From the NCBI GenBank assembly GCA_010015655.1, contig ML976737.1, forward strand, positions 57,511 to 121,510: a stretch of DNA of 64,000 bases. Direction: 5' to 3'. The stretch comes from Bimuria novae-zelandiae CBS 107.79. Lineage: Eukaryota > Ascomycota > Dothideomycetes > Pleosporales > Didymosphaeriaceae. The notes below the pieces were generated by a model that was given only the letters and a program-made list of their open reading frames with translations, was not told the origin of the DNA and searched no databases. Below, piece after piece: positions 37,438-46,937 of this stretch. Position numbers and translations under genes: made by a program. Position 1 is the first letter of the stretch; every line of letters starts with the position of its first letter.

Positions 37438-37650
37438 GTTGAATGGACTCTCTGCTAGCAATTGCGTACGAGGCAGAAAGGTTTGCACGGTGTAAANNNN
37501 NNNNNNTGCTTCTCCCTGTCTATTGTACGAAGGAAAGGGTTAATATATTCCTAGTCTCTGTGCACGGAGATCCGTACCCTTCCGGATCTTACGCACAGAG
37601 ATCCGTGTGCATCCGGTCTACGTGACTACTACCATTTGGACAAGTTAAGT
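37438..37650. other. Non-RIPed GC-richer island with assembly gap inside the Copia element
   Basis: Composition jumps from TpA-rich to normal on both sides of the 10-N gap (37497-37506). The right half contains a repeated motif, CACGGAGATCCGT and CACAGAGATCCGTGTG about 35 bp apart, with inverted CCGGATC between. It matches nothing else in the window. It may be a small nested insertion or a misjoined contig end. Confidence 0.55.
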
Positions 37651-39473
37651 ATTTAATAAAATAACGTACTTATTACAAAGCGCATTTAAAAACTAATAAA
37701 CTTAAGTAATTTATAAACTTATATAATATATTTAGGAGCTTAAAACGTTACTAATTATCTATATACTTTCGCGACAATAATAATTACTAGTAACGTAAAA
37801 GTAGATAACTTTTAAATTTATTAAAGTTACTTACTACCTACCCTAAAGTATATTAGCTAGCTAAAATTATATTTATATAGCGCTAAGTTTATAAAAGCTA
37901 CTAATCGTAAGTATTAAAAGATCTAAAGCAAAAACTCCTTTTGTAAGACCTTAGTAACATACTAAACATTATAGGCTAAAGGCATTAAGGTACTCCTGCT
38001 TATATAAGTGTTTATATATAAGCTTAATAAAGATAGCTATTTTTATAAGTATAAAACTTAACTTATAGCACGCGGAGACCTATAGGAGTAGTTTAATAAT
38101 ACTTACGCTACTACTTTTATAGACCACACCTTTTAAGTAGTTATTATAATTATTAAATACTTTAATTTAAAGTGAAATGAATATAACGTACCTAATATTT
38201 TTTATACTTAATTAAAAGCTACACGCTAAGACTGTTATTATTTTAAAAAAGTAAATAGTAACTTTCTAGAGGTGCTTTACGCCCTTTATAGCCTAAAGAA
38301 TATACTACTTCTACAGTATAATACATTTTAAGCCATAGTTCAGCTTCAAAGACTTAAACGCATTAAAGACTTTTCGTACTTATATATTAATAATTTAATA
38401 ATAGCGTATTACTTAACAAATGCTTATCTTTATTAAGACTTTAAGAATAAGTTAAAGGACTAATTTAAACTTAAGGTAATAGGAGACATGACTTAGTTCC
38501 TAGGCGTCTAAGTAGTTCGCGATTACTAGAAGGAGAAGATCTAGCTTATATAAGATATATATATTAATAAGGGTTATAAAAAGTATAGTATATAGCTAGT
38601 AAGTTATAAGAAACCTAGCTTTCTACTTAACATTAACTGTCTTAATAAGTTAATTAAGAAGATAGACGTTTAACGTATAAAGCTATATTAGGACCTTATA
38701 GGGTATCTCGCTTATATTACTTACTAAACGTAGCCTAATATTACTCATAGTTATATTATTCTTGCTTAATATCTTACTAATCTAAGGTAATTATATATTA
38801 TAGCTATATAACGCGTCTAGCGATACTTGCTTATAACTTAATACTACGATATTAAGGGTTTTTATAATAACTATTATAATCTTTTATTCTTTAGCGCGAT
38901 AGACGCCTTGTATATAAATAATATAAAAATATATTAAAATTTATAAAATTAAGATTTCTTCCTTTATAATATAATTATTAATTAGAAGGCGACTGTCCAG
39001 CGTATAATTATTAAGCCTACTACTAAATTAAAGCTACTTTTAATCTTCTTTATTAGCTTATAAATAGTAAAATAGCTTTACTTTTTTAATAGTATTTTAT
39101 TTTACTTAGATATAACGCCTATGATCTACTATAATAATTAATAAATAATAGGAATTATTAACAAGAATTTAGATTAATTATATATAAAACTTTAATACGT
39201 TAATATCTATTAGATATAGATCTAATAAGAGTTAAAAGCTTAGTAACTTATTATTAAATAAGTCCTTATAGAGAAAATAGCTACTAATAGGCTTACTAAA
39301 GTCCTTTTAAAAGCTAAATATTAAAAGCTTATTTAATAGTTTTATCTTATTAATATCACGTAACGTCTCCAGGGCAGCGTTAATAATAATAATAATAATA
39401 ATATATATATATAGTTACTTAATTAAGTAAGATTTTAGCTTCACCTCTTAATTAACATAAAGCTAAGGGGGTG

Positions 39474-39611
39474 TGTGACAGTTTAGTATAGAAGCTTGGG
39501 CCACCCGCGTACGTGCGGCCTGTGCACGTGATCCACACTATATAGCTCCATAGAGTAGCTTCTCAATCAAAACAACGATTGCCTCAACACTCTTTTTCGA
39601 CGCGACATTCA
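39474..39611 (+). repeat. 3' LTR of the Copia element
   Basis: Starts TGTGACAGTTTAGTATAG and runs through the conserved GTACGTGCGGCCTGTGCACGTG to CGCGACATTCA. The end coordinate is uncertain by several bases because the three LTR copies differ at their 3' tips. It is less RIPed than the 5' LTR. Confidence 0.8.
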
Positions 39612-41005
39612 TCGGATGGATCGGACGCTCCTCGTCGTCCGGATCATGCGGCAGTACTCGGAGGTGTGTCGGGGTAAGCGCGGGCCTGATACGATTCGAG
39701 CTCATTGGTGAACCTAGAGAGATCAGCAAGTCTAACAATTGACAGAGAGATTGAGGTTCACCTTCGCGCTTGGGTGTTTTCCCGCCGACTTCGCGACCTT
39801 CCTGACGCATTGCCGCTACCGGCATTGCGTCGACCATCGTTGAGTCCGATGTTGTCCAGGCACTTGTTGCCAAGATCACAGACAACTCTGTAACAAATGT
39901 ACCGAATGGGATAGTAGGAGTAGAGAAAAAGCGCAGGAGAAGCGCAGCTGACAGTTACTAGATGTCCAGACCGACAGCAGAGTCGAGGACGAAAGCCAAA
40001 GTAATAGAGAGGGTGAGAAGGTAAAGAAGAAGATGAAGCCTGAGCGTCGGAGATAACCTTTATATACCCATATATACGTGAGAGAATGAGTCCACTCGTC
40101 TAGCTCCCGCGAGAGGTGAGAGAGATGGACAAGATTGCGGCCACGCCTTTGTCGCTTACTTGCCATCGTCGTCCAAGTGTTCCTAGATGTATGTCCTTGG
40201 GTTTTTCGGCGAGAGACTGTGCAAATGCGCACGAAGTGAATGATAGAAGTTGTGGCGGGGAGAGGAAGCAGATAAGAGGGTTGGAGCGAGGGTAGTGCGC
40301 TCGGGAGTTTGGGAAGGAAAGAACGATGCACGTACTTACCGAGTGGAGACCGCACGTATCGCGAACTCTGCCGACGTCATCAATTCCATGAGCCAAAAAA
40401 TGAAGGAATAGCATCGAATACTACATAGAAAATTGATTTCAGTTAATAACGTTGGCTTCGAGGAACTCAATGCCTGTTTAGCTATTGCACTCAACGCATG
40501 GCAAGTTCTCTGCGCTATACAATGTCTTCTTCCGAGTAAGGTAGATATAGACAAGAAGGGGTATCTCTGAGCCTGTTATCCAAACAACCAGAACCAAGTT
40601 CTGCTGCCGATGTGTGGGACTGTGCAGTTGGGCGCGAGAACAGTCTTTGTCGCAAAAGCAGGAACACCAAAGCCCGGCCTGACGGTAGAGCAGAATATTG
40701 GACGTCAAGAAGTCTCTGCTTCCAAGCTCTTGCACATGCTTCGGTTCAAATCCATGCCGAAGTCGTTATTAGGATCGAGAAAGGTACGCAATGGTGCGTT
40801 ATAGAATGACGCATGTTGCTCGGTCACGTAACGGGTGTATTGGCTAGTTCCGTCGTTCAGGTTCCTATTGGGATCCGCTCACATGGCGAAAACCGTGCTG
40901 TTCGTAGTTCGTGATCTTTGGCTCATGTCCGTAAATACTGAGGTCATTATTCTGCCCAGGATATCATAGAGTTTTGCCACTCTTAGTAGCGGAAAGGCGT
41001 CGCGA
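39612..41005. other. Gene-like flank right of the Copia element, no intact gene
   Basis: Normal composition. On the minus strand a frame with MSSNRIRPALTPTHLRVLPH and DPDDEERPIHPMN (39705 down to about 39605) runs into the LTR, with a candidate intron just upstream (39709-39757) linking to a frame reaching 39885. If simple insertion had occurred, this would be the 5' part of the broken dynamin-like gene, but it shows no GTPase motif. 39890-41005 has only short overlapping frames plus a splice-donor-like GGCAAGTAAGC at about 40160 (minus). It also holds the ALG13 3' flank. Confidence 0.45.
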
Positions 41006-41743
41006 TCATTCGTTATTGAAGTCGGTGAAACCCACGGTCTCATCCATAATCCGGGCGAAGCTCTTAGTTTGGCGCTCCTTACCAGCCGTAACGGGTGGGA
41101 ACTGCGACATTTTGTTGCGAAATTCCTCTGATGCCTTGATGGCTGGAGCAAGATTGCTGTGGAGTGTGAACGCTCGCTCATCCTGCCAGATCTAGGCTAC
41201 TCACCTGATATTGCCGTGGATCAGATAGTTCTGTCGGTCCATGGCCATCGCCAGCTCCTCCTGGTGATTGTCCAGGAGCACTGTGTTGGGCACCACTATG
41301 AGCGGAACTTGGAACCGCAAAGCCTCAAGGATGGAACCGGAACCTATACAGAATCAATGACCTGCCCAATATTATACATTAAGTGTCTTTTGACACGACC
41401 TATCCAGAGATGTGTTCGTGAATACCCGAATGGACAACATACCTGCATGCGAAACAACCAAACCCTTCGTGTCCTGCACCAACTTAAACTGCTCACGAAG
41501 TCCGCTCGAATCGAAGTCCATTCCGTCAATTTCCAGTTGCGTCTCTTTCCCCTGTTGCCTCAAGTACTCGCGGGCGGCCTTTGCGCTGGTCTCATAGACG
41601 TCCTTTGCAGTGCCATATTGGACGAATGCATGCGTGACGTGACACTCCAGTAATGCATCCAAAGATGGACGAGATAGAATGGCCTCGATGAGCGCGGTGA
41701 AAGGTGCGGTTGCGCCCGTAGTAACAAAGCACAACTTCGACAT
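41006..41743 (-). CDS. ALG13: UDP-GlcNAc transferase subunit ALG13
   Basis: Three exons (41743-41443, 41343-41205, 41156-41006; introns of 99 and 48 bp) give a 196-residue protein in one frame. Alg13 is the catalytic GT-B half that Alg14 tethers to the cytosolic face of the ER; together they add the second GlcNAc to dolichol-PP-GlcNAc in N-glycan precursor synthesis. Visible family features are the start [20 protein letters not shown], then [11 protein letters not shown], the UDP-GlcNAc-binding segment [20 protein letters not shown] spanning the first splice, and [15 protein letters not shown]. Length matches fungal Alg13 (about 200). An upstream in-frame Met at 41779 exists, but family members begin at MSKL. 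It shares a 247-bp divergent promoter with RSM24. Confidence 0.93.
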
Positions 41744-41990
41744 AATGGAAATGTAAATGTATTCCAATCGTACAGCCAAGTATACGTCCCAAGCTCAACG
41801 TCCAAGGTTAGTAATCCCGCAATTTGCCGTGTTGACTTATGCTGTCCTAGCTCCGTTCATAAGGTCAAAGGTGACGAGACTCGAGACAGTCCAACATCGG
41901 CGTCGGCAGCACTTTCTTCCGCCACCGCTTGGCACCTCGGGGGTCCGATCGCGAAAAGTTAACGATAGAGCATTTCCAACACTCTCTGCA
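41744..41990. promoter_or_regulatory. Divergent promoter between ALG13 and RSM24
   Basis: 247 bp separate the two start codons, so both genes must be driven from here. No sharp TATA box was seen. Coupling an ER glycosylation gene with a mitoribosomal gene suggests constitutive expression (inference). Confidence 0.6.
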
Positions 41991-43107
41991 ATGGCTTCAA
42001 TATCACGGTGCTACGTGCTGCTATCGCGGCGGTGCCCTTTAAGACCGCCCTCGCCATATGTAGCGCCGAAATACACACCCCAGTGGCAGCGCCCGTTCTC
42101 CACAACCCCGTCTCGAGCAGCAGGCGGTTCCGAAGATGCCTTCACACCCGGCAAACCCCCGCAGACTGAGGGCGCGGCGGCCCTGCGCTCGCTCGTCGAG
42201 GATCTCAAAGCGCTGGATCCGGATGTCATTGAAGATGCGATCCGCAAGGGCAGAGACGGCATCGCATGGACAAACACAGACACAAATGAGATCGACAACG
42301 ACGAATGGGCGATCCAAGAGGAAGACACGCGGCGCGTCGGTTTCTGGGGCGAGGGCGAAGAATCCCTGGGCAAAGACGAGGACTACTACGGCGACGACCT
42401 GACATCGCTCGGTCACGGGGAGCTAGAACAGCACCGCGAGCTGCGCGAGTACGCACGATTAATTGCGTGGGAGCTACCTCTTCTACACCGTACGTCCTCC
42501 CTCCACCACCTCTCCTCCTTTAAACCAAAGCTAATACCGAAGTATAGAACTCGCCCGCCCCTTCGAACTCCCCACCGCCGCGACCCCCTTCCGCTTCCGC
42601 TACACCTCCTACCTCAGCGAATCGCACCCGGCCATCAACAAAGTCGTCGTCGAATTCTCCCCCTCGGACATGCCCAACCTCTCCCCCGCCCAGCGCGCAA
42701 AACTCATCAAGCTCGCCGGCGTCCGCTACAACCCCTCTTCCGACATCATCAAAATGTCCTGCGAGCAGTTCGACACGCAGGCGCAAAACAAGCGCTTCCT
42801 GGGCGAGACCATCGCGGCCTTGCTCAAAGAAGCTGAGCATGGCAAGGATCTGTTCGAGGACGTGCCGTTTGACTTTAGACATCATAAGCCAAAGGTCAGG
42901 CATGAGTTTCCGAAGGAGTGGATCTTGACGGAGGAACGGAAGAAGTATTTGGAGGAGAAGAGGGCGCAAACGTTACAGTTGGAGGAGCGGAAGGCGAATA
43001 ATGAGGGGTTGGTGGATGGGAAGTTGATTGTGGAGACGAGTCTGCCGGCGAGGATGCCGGAGCCGGATATGGCCATGGTGGGTGGGCCCAGAGGGGGGAG
43101 GCTTTGA
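41991..43107 (+). CDS. RSM24: Mitochondrial small-subunit ribosomal protein mS35 (Rsm24 family)
   Basis: Two exons (41991-42489, 42548-43107; 58-bp intron GTACGT..ATAG) give 352 residues. The N-terminus MASISRCYVLLSRRCPLRPP with later RPFSTTPSRAAGG is Arg/Ser-rich, without acids, a mitochondrial targeting presequence ending in the common FSTT-type cleavage context. The mature part has an acidic linker (DDEWAIQEEDTRRVGFWGEGEE, DEDYYGDDL) and the conserved mS35 core across the splice: ELPTAATPFRFRYTSYLSE, HPAINKVVVEFSPSDMPNL, KLIKLAGVRYNPSSDIIKM and HHKPKVRHEFPKEW. It acts in mitochondrial translation as a structural small-subunit protein. An upstream frame from 41757 lacks targeting character, so 41991 is preferred. 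It converges on IEC3. Confidence 0.88.
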
Positions 43108-43528
43108 GGTGCTGATAGAGACGGTTTCTAGCATGGTTTCGAAGATTAGATGGACGGCGGCGTCAGAGGTGGAAGTATTTGTACATCATGTTCTTGTAAC
43201 CTGTAAATATGCGCCGAAACTCATCGCGGCGCGCAACATTGGATTTGTGGGGATACATCTGACGATAAACGGGATGTTCAACAATGTTGTATTCTAAACA
43301 GAAGATCGTATAAACCAGCCTGTCCCCTGCCCAAACGGCTGTGTAAACCCAATGGTATCCAGCCTGAACGCCGTCGCCCTGATGCATGCGACTGCCCAGC
43401 AGCCATCGCGCTACTCCCATATTCAAATATCACTGTGCATTGGCAGGATCACTTCACTTCACCAAATGATTACTCTTCCAAGGCAGAGTTCAAGAGACCC
43501 AACATCCATCCTCGTGAGTCTCGGCGTC
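43108..43528. other. Convergent intergenic region RSM24/IEC3
   Basis: Contains both 3' UTRs. No coding or repeat signal was recognised; short frames overlap in several registers only. Confidence 0.6.
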
Positions 43529-44597
43529 CTACGCGGCGACTCCCGCACTCGCCCGTTTCCGCTTGCCGCCCTTGGCAGGGGTCTCTCCGTCCTCCCTCTT
43601 CCGCTTCGGCGCGCGACTGCTCCCACCCTTCGGCCTGTACGCTGAGTCGTTCTCCCCGCCCTTGCTCTTCCGGCCGCCTTTGGCACCCGCACCAGCCTCC
43701 GGATCGAACCCGTCATCTTCTTCGTGGTCCGTCTTCGGACCTGGTGTGCCGGCTGCGGCGGACTGGCGCTTCCCGCGACCAGCGTTCGCCCTCGGCGCGG
43801 CTTTCTCGGACATGTTCTCCGGGTGCTGCGGGTCCTTATCCTGTAAGAACACCTGCGGCTGGTGTTTGCGGAGCCAGTTGTATACGCTGTCGGGGTTCCG
43901 GACTGTGAGGTCTTTCTCGGTGGGCGGGACGTGGATTGCGGGCATGCGAATGGGGTGGGTTTCGGGGATGGCGGGTTCGGCAATGGAGGCGTCGATGAGG
44001 GCGAGGTACTCCTCTTCGTGGGCTGGTGACATGTAGCCGGGTGCGTTTTCTGTGAGGTCTATGCCGTCTATGGGCGGCTCGGGCGCATCGGTGGTGTGTG
44101 GTACTTTGGCTTCCAGGGCCGCGAGCGAACGTGAGAGTTGGATGGTCTGCGAGTTGTGGAGGTCTTCTGCGCGTCGCGCATACTCTTCGGCGCTGATGAT
44201 GCCATTGGCGAGCTCCGTCCGCAGGGAGAGCAGCCGCTGGTGGACCACTTCGGGGTCTTCGATGGTGGGTTGGGCGTCGATCTCGGCTTGCTCTCGGAGG
44301 TCTAAGCGGAGCCTCGCGGGCAAGCGCGCGCTGTCGTTCATGTCGAGGAGGATGTCGAGAATTTGGCTAAACAATATGAGCTATATGCCATGCAATGGGG
44401 GTCGGTCGGCTGTAGACGCACTCATTATGTTCCCGCAGGCGGCGCGCCGTTGCTTGCGCCTTCCATTCCTCGAGGATCAGGCTGTTACTCGCCGTCATCG
44501 TGTCCTCGAAGCGGGCGCGCATCTTCCTGTACTTGCGCCTGTGTCGCGCGGTCAGTGAGCTGCTCCCAGAGCGAGCGGGCGCGTCCCATACCTCCAC
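43529..44597 (-). CDS. INO80 chromatin-remodelling complex subunit, Iec3 family
   Basis: Two exons (44597-44422, 44366-43529; 55-bp intron GTGCGT..TTTAG) give 337 residues. The N-terminal basic helix HRRKYRKMRARFEDTM, then NSLILEEWKAQATARRLREHND and, across the splice, QILDILLDMNDSARLPARLR, match the Iec3 (IES-like) subunit described in fission yeast INO80, where the K-YRKMK and LLDLLLDIN blocks are diagnostic. The middle has PVVHQRLLSLRTELANGIIS-type helices, and LTVRNPDSVYNWLRKHQPQV is also conserved. The last ~90 residues are Lys/Arg/Gly/Glu-rich nuclear-localisation-like sequence (KRKREDGETPAKGGKRKR). It should act in the nucleus in nucleosome sliding and H2A.Z dynamics by complex membership. 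The start (MEVWDAPARSGSSS) is not certain; an additional upstream exon is possible. Confidence 0.82.
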
Positions 44598-45287
44598 GAG
44601 CGCTTGACAGGCGGCTTCTCCTGGGCGTGCTCATGGTGTGCATCGGGCTGCAGCTGGGCGTCGGCGTGGGCGTCTCCCGGGGAGGCCATTGTATTGCTCT
44701 GGAGGATGGTGGTGCGGTCGTGGGCGCGCCGAGCCGGTGGTGGAGCTGTCGTATGAGCGGAGCGTAGTCGCGATGCACCCTGGCGCCCGTGCGGACGCAG
44801 GTGAATTTGGCTAGGCCAGGCCAGAGAAAGGCGATGTTCTGGAAAGTCACCTGCCCTCCTTCCCTCCTCAGCCAGTCCGACCTCTTGCCAGAGGAAACTG
44901 CTGCCTGTCTCTACGAGCTGCGAGCCGTTAAATTGCCCGTTCGCCAGCATCGCCATCAACCATCATCCATCACCATTCGCTCACGGCGTCGAAGCTCGAC
45001 CAGGCCGGGAAGGCATTGCGTACGCAGTAAGTCAGACTGACTCCACACCACCCAACCACACGCCACCACTATATGACTGTTGCGTGTTGGCCCAGGACTG
45101 ACGATGCAGAAGCTACCTCTGCGCCCAGAACTCCCGCTGCCGCTGTCCCTCGCCGGCAGACTCAACCCCCACGCCCACATCAACTCCCAATACCGCCAAA
45201 CTGTCACCCATACTCCTCAACCGCACCTCCCGCCTGAGCTTCGCCGGCGACCCGCGGATCCGCCGACCGAGTGCTTCGCCCGGCAAG
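44598..45287. other. Divergent intergenic region IEC3/ORM
   Basis: About 690 bp between the two starts, GC-rich. It has frames on both strands (for example 44485-44959 minus), but these are biased in composition and have no recognisable domain. If IEC3 has an extra 5' exon it would lie here. Both promoters must be within this stretch. Confidence 0.5.
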
Positions 45288-46000
45288 ATGCCCCTGGACG
45301 CGAAAGAGGCCCGGAGACGGCGTAGCAGTAGTCTTGTCTACACCGAACCCCCCGAGTCGCTCGAGCAGCTCAGCGACCAGGCCGCGCTGCCGAATCTGAA
45401 TGCGGAATGGGTGAATGCCAAAGGTTAGCACTCTCTATATTCTCCATACCTATGGTCCTCGTGGGACACTACAACCTGTTGTGGATGCGTGGCCTTTTTT
45501 CTTGGGCAACCTGGGCTAACACAATGGCACAGGCGCATGGGCAATACACTTCGTCCTCATCGCTCTCGGCAAGATATTATTTGATATTATTCCCGGCGTC
45601 TCGCAAGAAACGTCCTGGACCCTGACCAACATCTCGTACGTGGCGGGGTCATATCTCATGTTTCACTACGTCCGCGGCGTGCCCTTCGACTTCAATTCTG
45701 GCGCCTACGACAACCTCAACATGTGGGAGCAGATCGACAACGGAGATCAGTACACGCCTGCGAAGAAGTTTCTACTCGCTGCGCCTATCGTACTGTTCTT
45801 GATTAGCACACATTATACCCGCTATGACCTCACTTATTTTGTCATCAACACTCTAGCTACGCTAGCTGTGGTCATTCCGAAGTTGCCGTCGGTACGCTCA
45901 CCCAACTCACCCAACTCACCCAACGCGCACGTATGCTAATCGAATACAGGCTCATAGACTTCGCATTTCGTTTTTCTCGCCGCCACCAGATGATGCATAG
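45288..46000 (+). CDS. ORMDL family protein (Orm1/Orm2), serine palmitoyltransferase regulator
   Basis: Three exons (45288-45423, 45533-45891, 45950-46000; introns of 109 and 58 bp) give 181 residues. Orm proteins are ER membrane proteins that restrain serine palmitoyltransferase and so set sphingolipid synthesis. Family hallmarks are RRRRSSSLVYTEPPESLE near the N-terminus (in yeast this serine-rich segment is phosphorylated to release inhibition), LPNLNAEWVNAKGAWAIHFV over the first splice, then DIIPGVSQETSWTLTN, MFHYVRGVPFDFNSGAYDN and WEQIDNGDQYTPAKKFLL. Four hydrophobic segments fit the known topology. The C-terminus AHRLRISFFSPPPDDA is created by the last exon. Intron 2 carries a CTCACCCAA triplet repeat. 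Confidence 0.93.
45897..45923 (+). repeat. Three tandem CTCACCCAA units in an ORM intron
   Basis: Three exact 9-bp copies lie 5 bp after the splice donor of ORM intron 2. Nine-base units read through without a stop, so intron retention would add a PNSPNSPN-type tail and miss the normal C-terminus. Confidence 0.85.
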
Positions 46001-46937
46001 GATGATGAGGAAGATACCACGCCCTGAACAGCCAGCTACGCCTGGCCTATTGTAATTTTGCATGTATTTCTATCCTTCGCAGAGGCGAAGCCGAGATTGA
46101 GTTGCATTGTGCGAGGGCGTTTCGGTTGGAAATCACGAAAAACTCTGGCCAGTGCTTAATGCTAAATGCTTAGAACAGCAGCTTAGCCATTCTGTGTTAA
46201 CCCAGGGTAGGCAATACAAAGGCCAATCTCTTGACACATGTGTTGGCGAGTCGTACTATGCCGTGCTATGGCAGGTCCTGACTAACATTCTGGTATGTAG
46301 CACCGCGTTACTACAGCATAGCGTACGGGATGAATACATTTCTACTGCGCGCTCTCACGCCCACGAAAAAGTCGCAGATAGCACACTAACCATGTCCTCT
46401 CAGAACTAACTAAAGTACGTTAAATAGAACTAACCAAAGTACGTTAAGTTACCCTAGGCTAACCTGTAGCTTTTTCGAGGGCGTGAGTGTGCATGTTTGA
46501 TTTCAAGTCCCGCATACGCCTATTAAATTTCCGCCAATGTGGAAATGTGAAACACAAATCCTCTAGCATTTGCCTTTTCCGGCCAACAGCACTTCGTGGG
46601 TTTGCACTATTCCGTTTTAAGCGGCACAACAACGGGCGCTTGGGTGGTCCGTGCTACACCCTCGGAACCTAACCATTTCGTCATGATAGATTTCTGCGTT
46701 ATTCATCATCCCGCATCCATCGCAACGATGCTTGCATTAACCCGCACGAAAGTCCATATTGACTGGCTATACTATATTTTCTGGTTTTGATCCTGCATCG
46801 CGTCATGAATTCACATTCAACTTGAGAGAACGCGAACACCGACGCTCACACATCATAGCACTCTATAAGCCGACCTCACCCTTTGATATCACTCAAATCC
46901 TGGAGAATACGCGCCCTCATAAGCAGAAGAGTTAGAA
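46001..46937. other. Intergenic region with an inverted repeat
   Basis: ORM 3' flank and antiporter promoter. An 18-bp inverted repeat with one mismatch (46354-46371 CTCACGCCCACGAAAAAG; 46470-46487) encloses 98 bp containing two AAAGTACGTTAA copies. No coding region was supported; the short frames are unremarkable. Confidence 0.55.

Larger units (their letters stand above)
35149..39611 (+). mobile_element. Ty1/Copia LTR retrotransposon, RIP-inactivated
   Basis: About 4.46 kb between LTRs at 35149-35282 and 39474-39611. The primer-binding site GTTATAAGCCTAG (35283-35295) is the RIPed form of a half-initiator-tRNA-Met site, known for copia/Ty5. Through stops the + strand reads Copia RT blocks: FLEVLYALYSLK and LLLQYNTF (about 38263-38330), RLKRIKDFSYLYI with NNLIIAYY in the DD-motif position, then GDMT-FLGV-VVRDY (about 38485-38530). 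A purine-rich AAGCTAAGGGGGTG precedes the 3' LTR. A 10-N assembly gap lies at 37497-37506. It interrupts the dynamin-like gene. Flanks CATGT (left) and TCGGA (right) do not match, so no target duplication is evident. Confidence 0.85.

Noticed and set aside
39876..40355. 159-codon minus-strand frame right of the Copia element
   Set aside because: Phe/Ser/Leu-rich tail and no homology; the region also carries splice-like signals in other frames, so it is probably intergenic or intronic.
41757..42836. 359-codon frame starting upstream of RSM24
   Set aside because: Runs through the promoter and the real intron; after 42490 it leaves the conserved frame. The Met at 41991 plus splicing gives the mS35 protein.
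44485..44959. Minus-strand frames upstream of IEC3
   Set aside because: Could contain an extra IEC3 exon but show no conserved motif; kept as intergenic.
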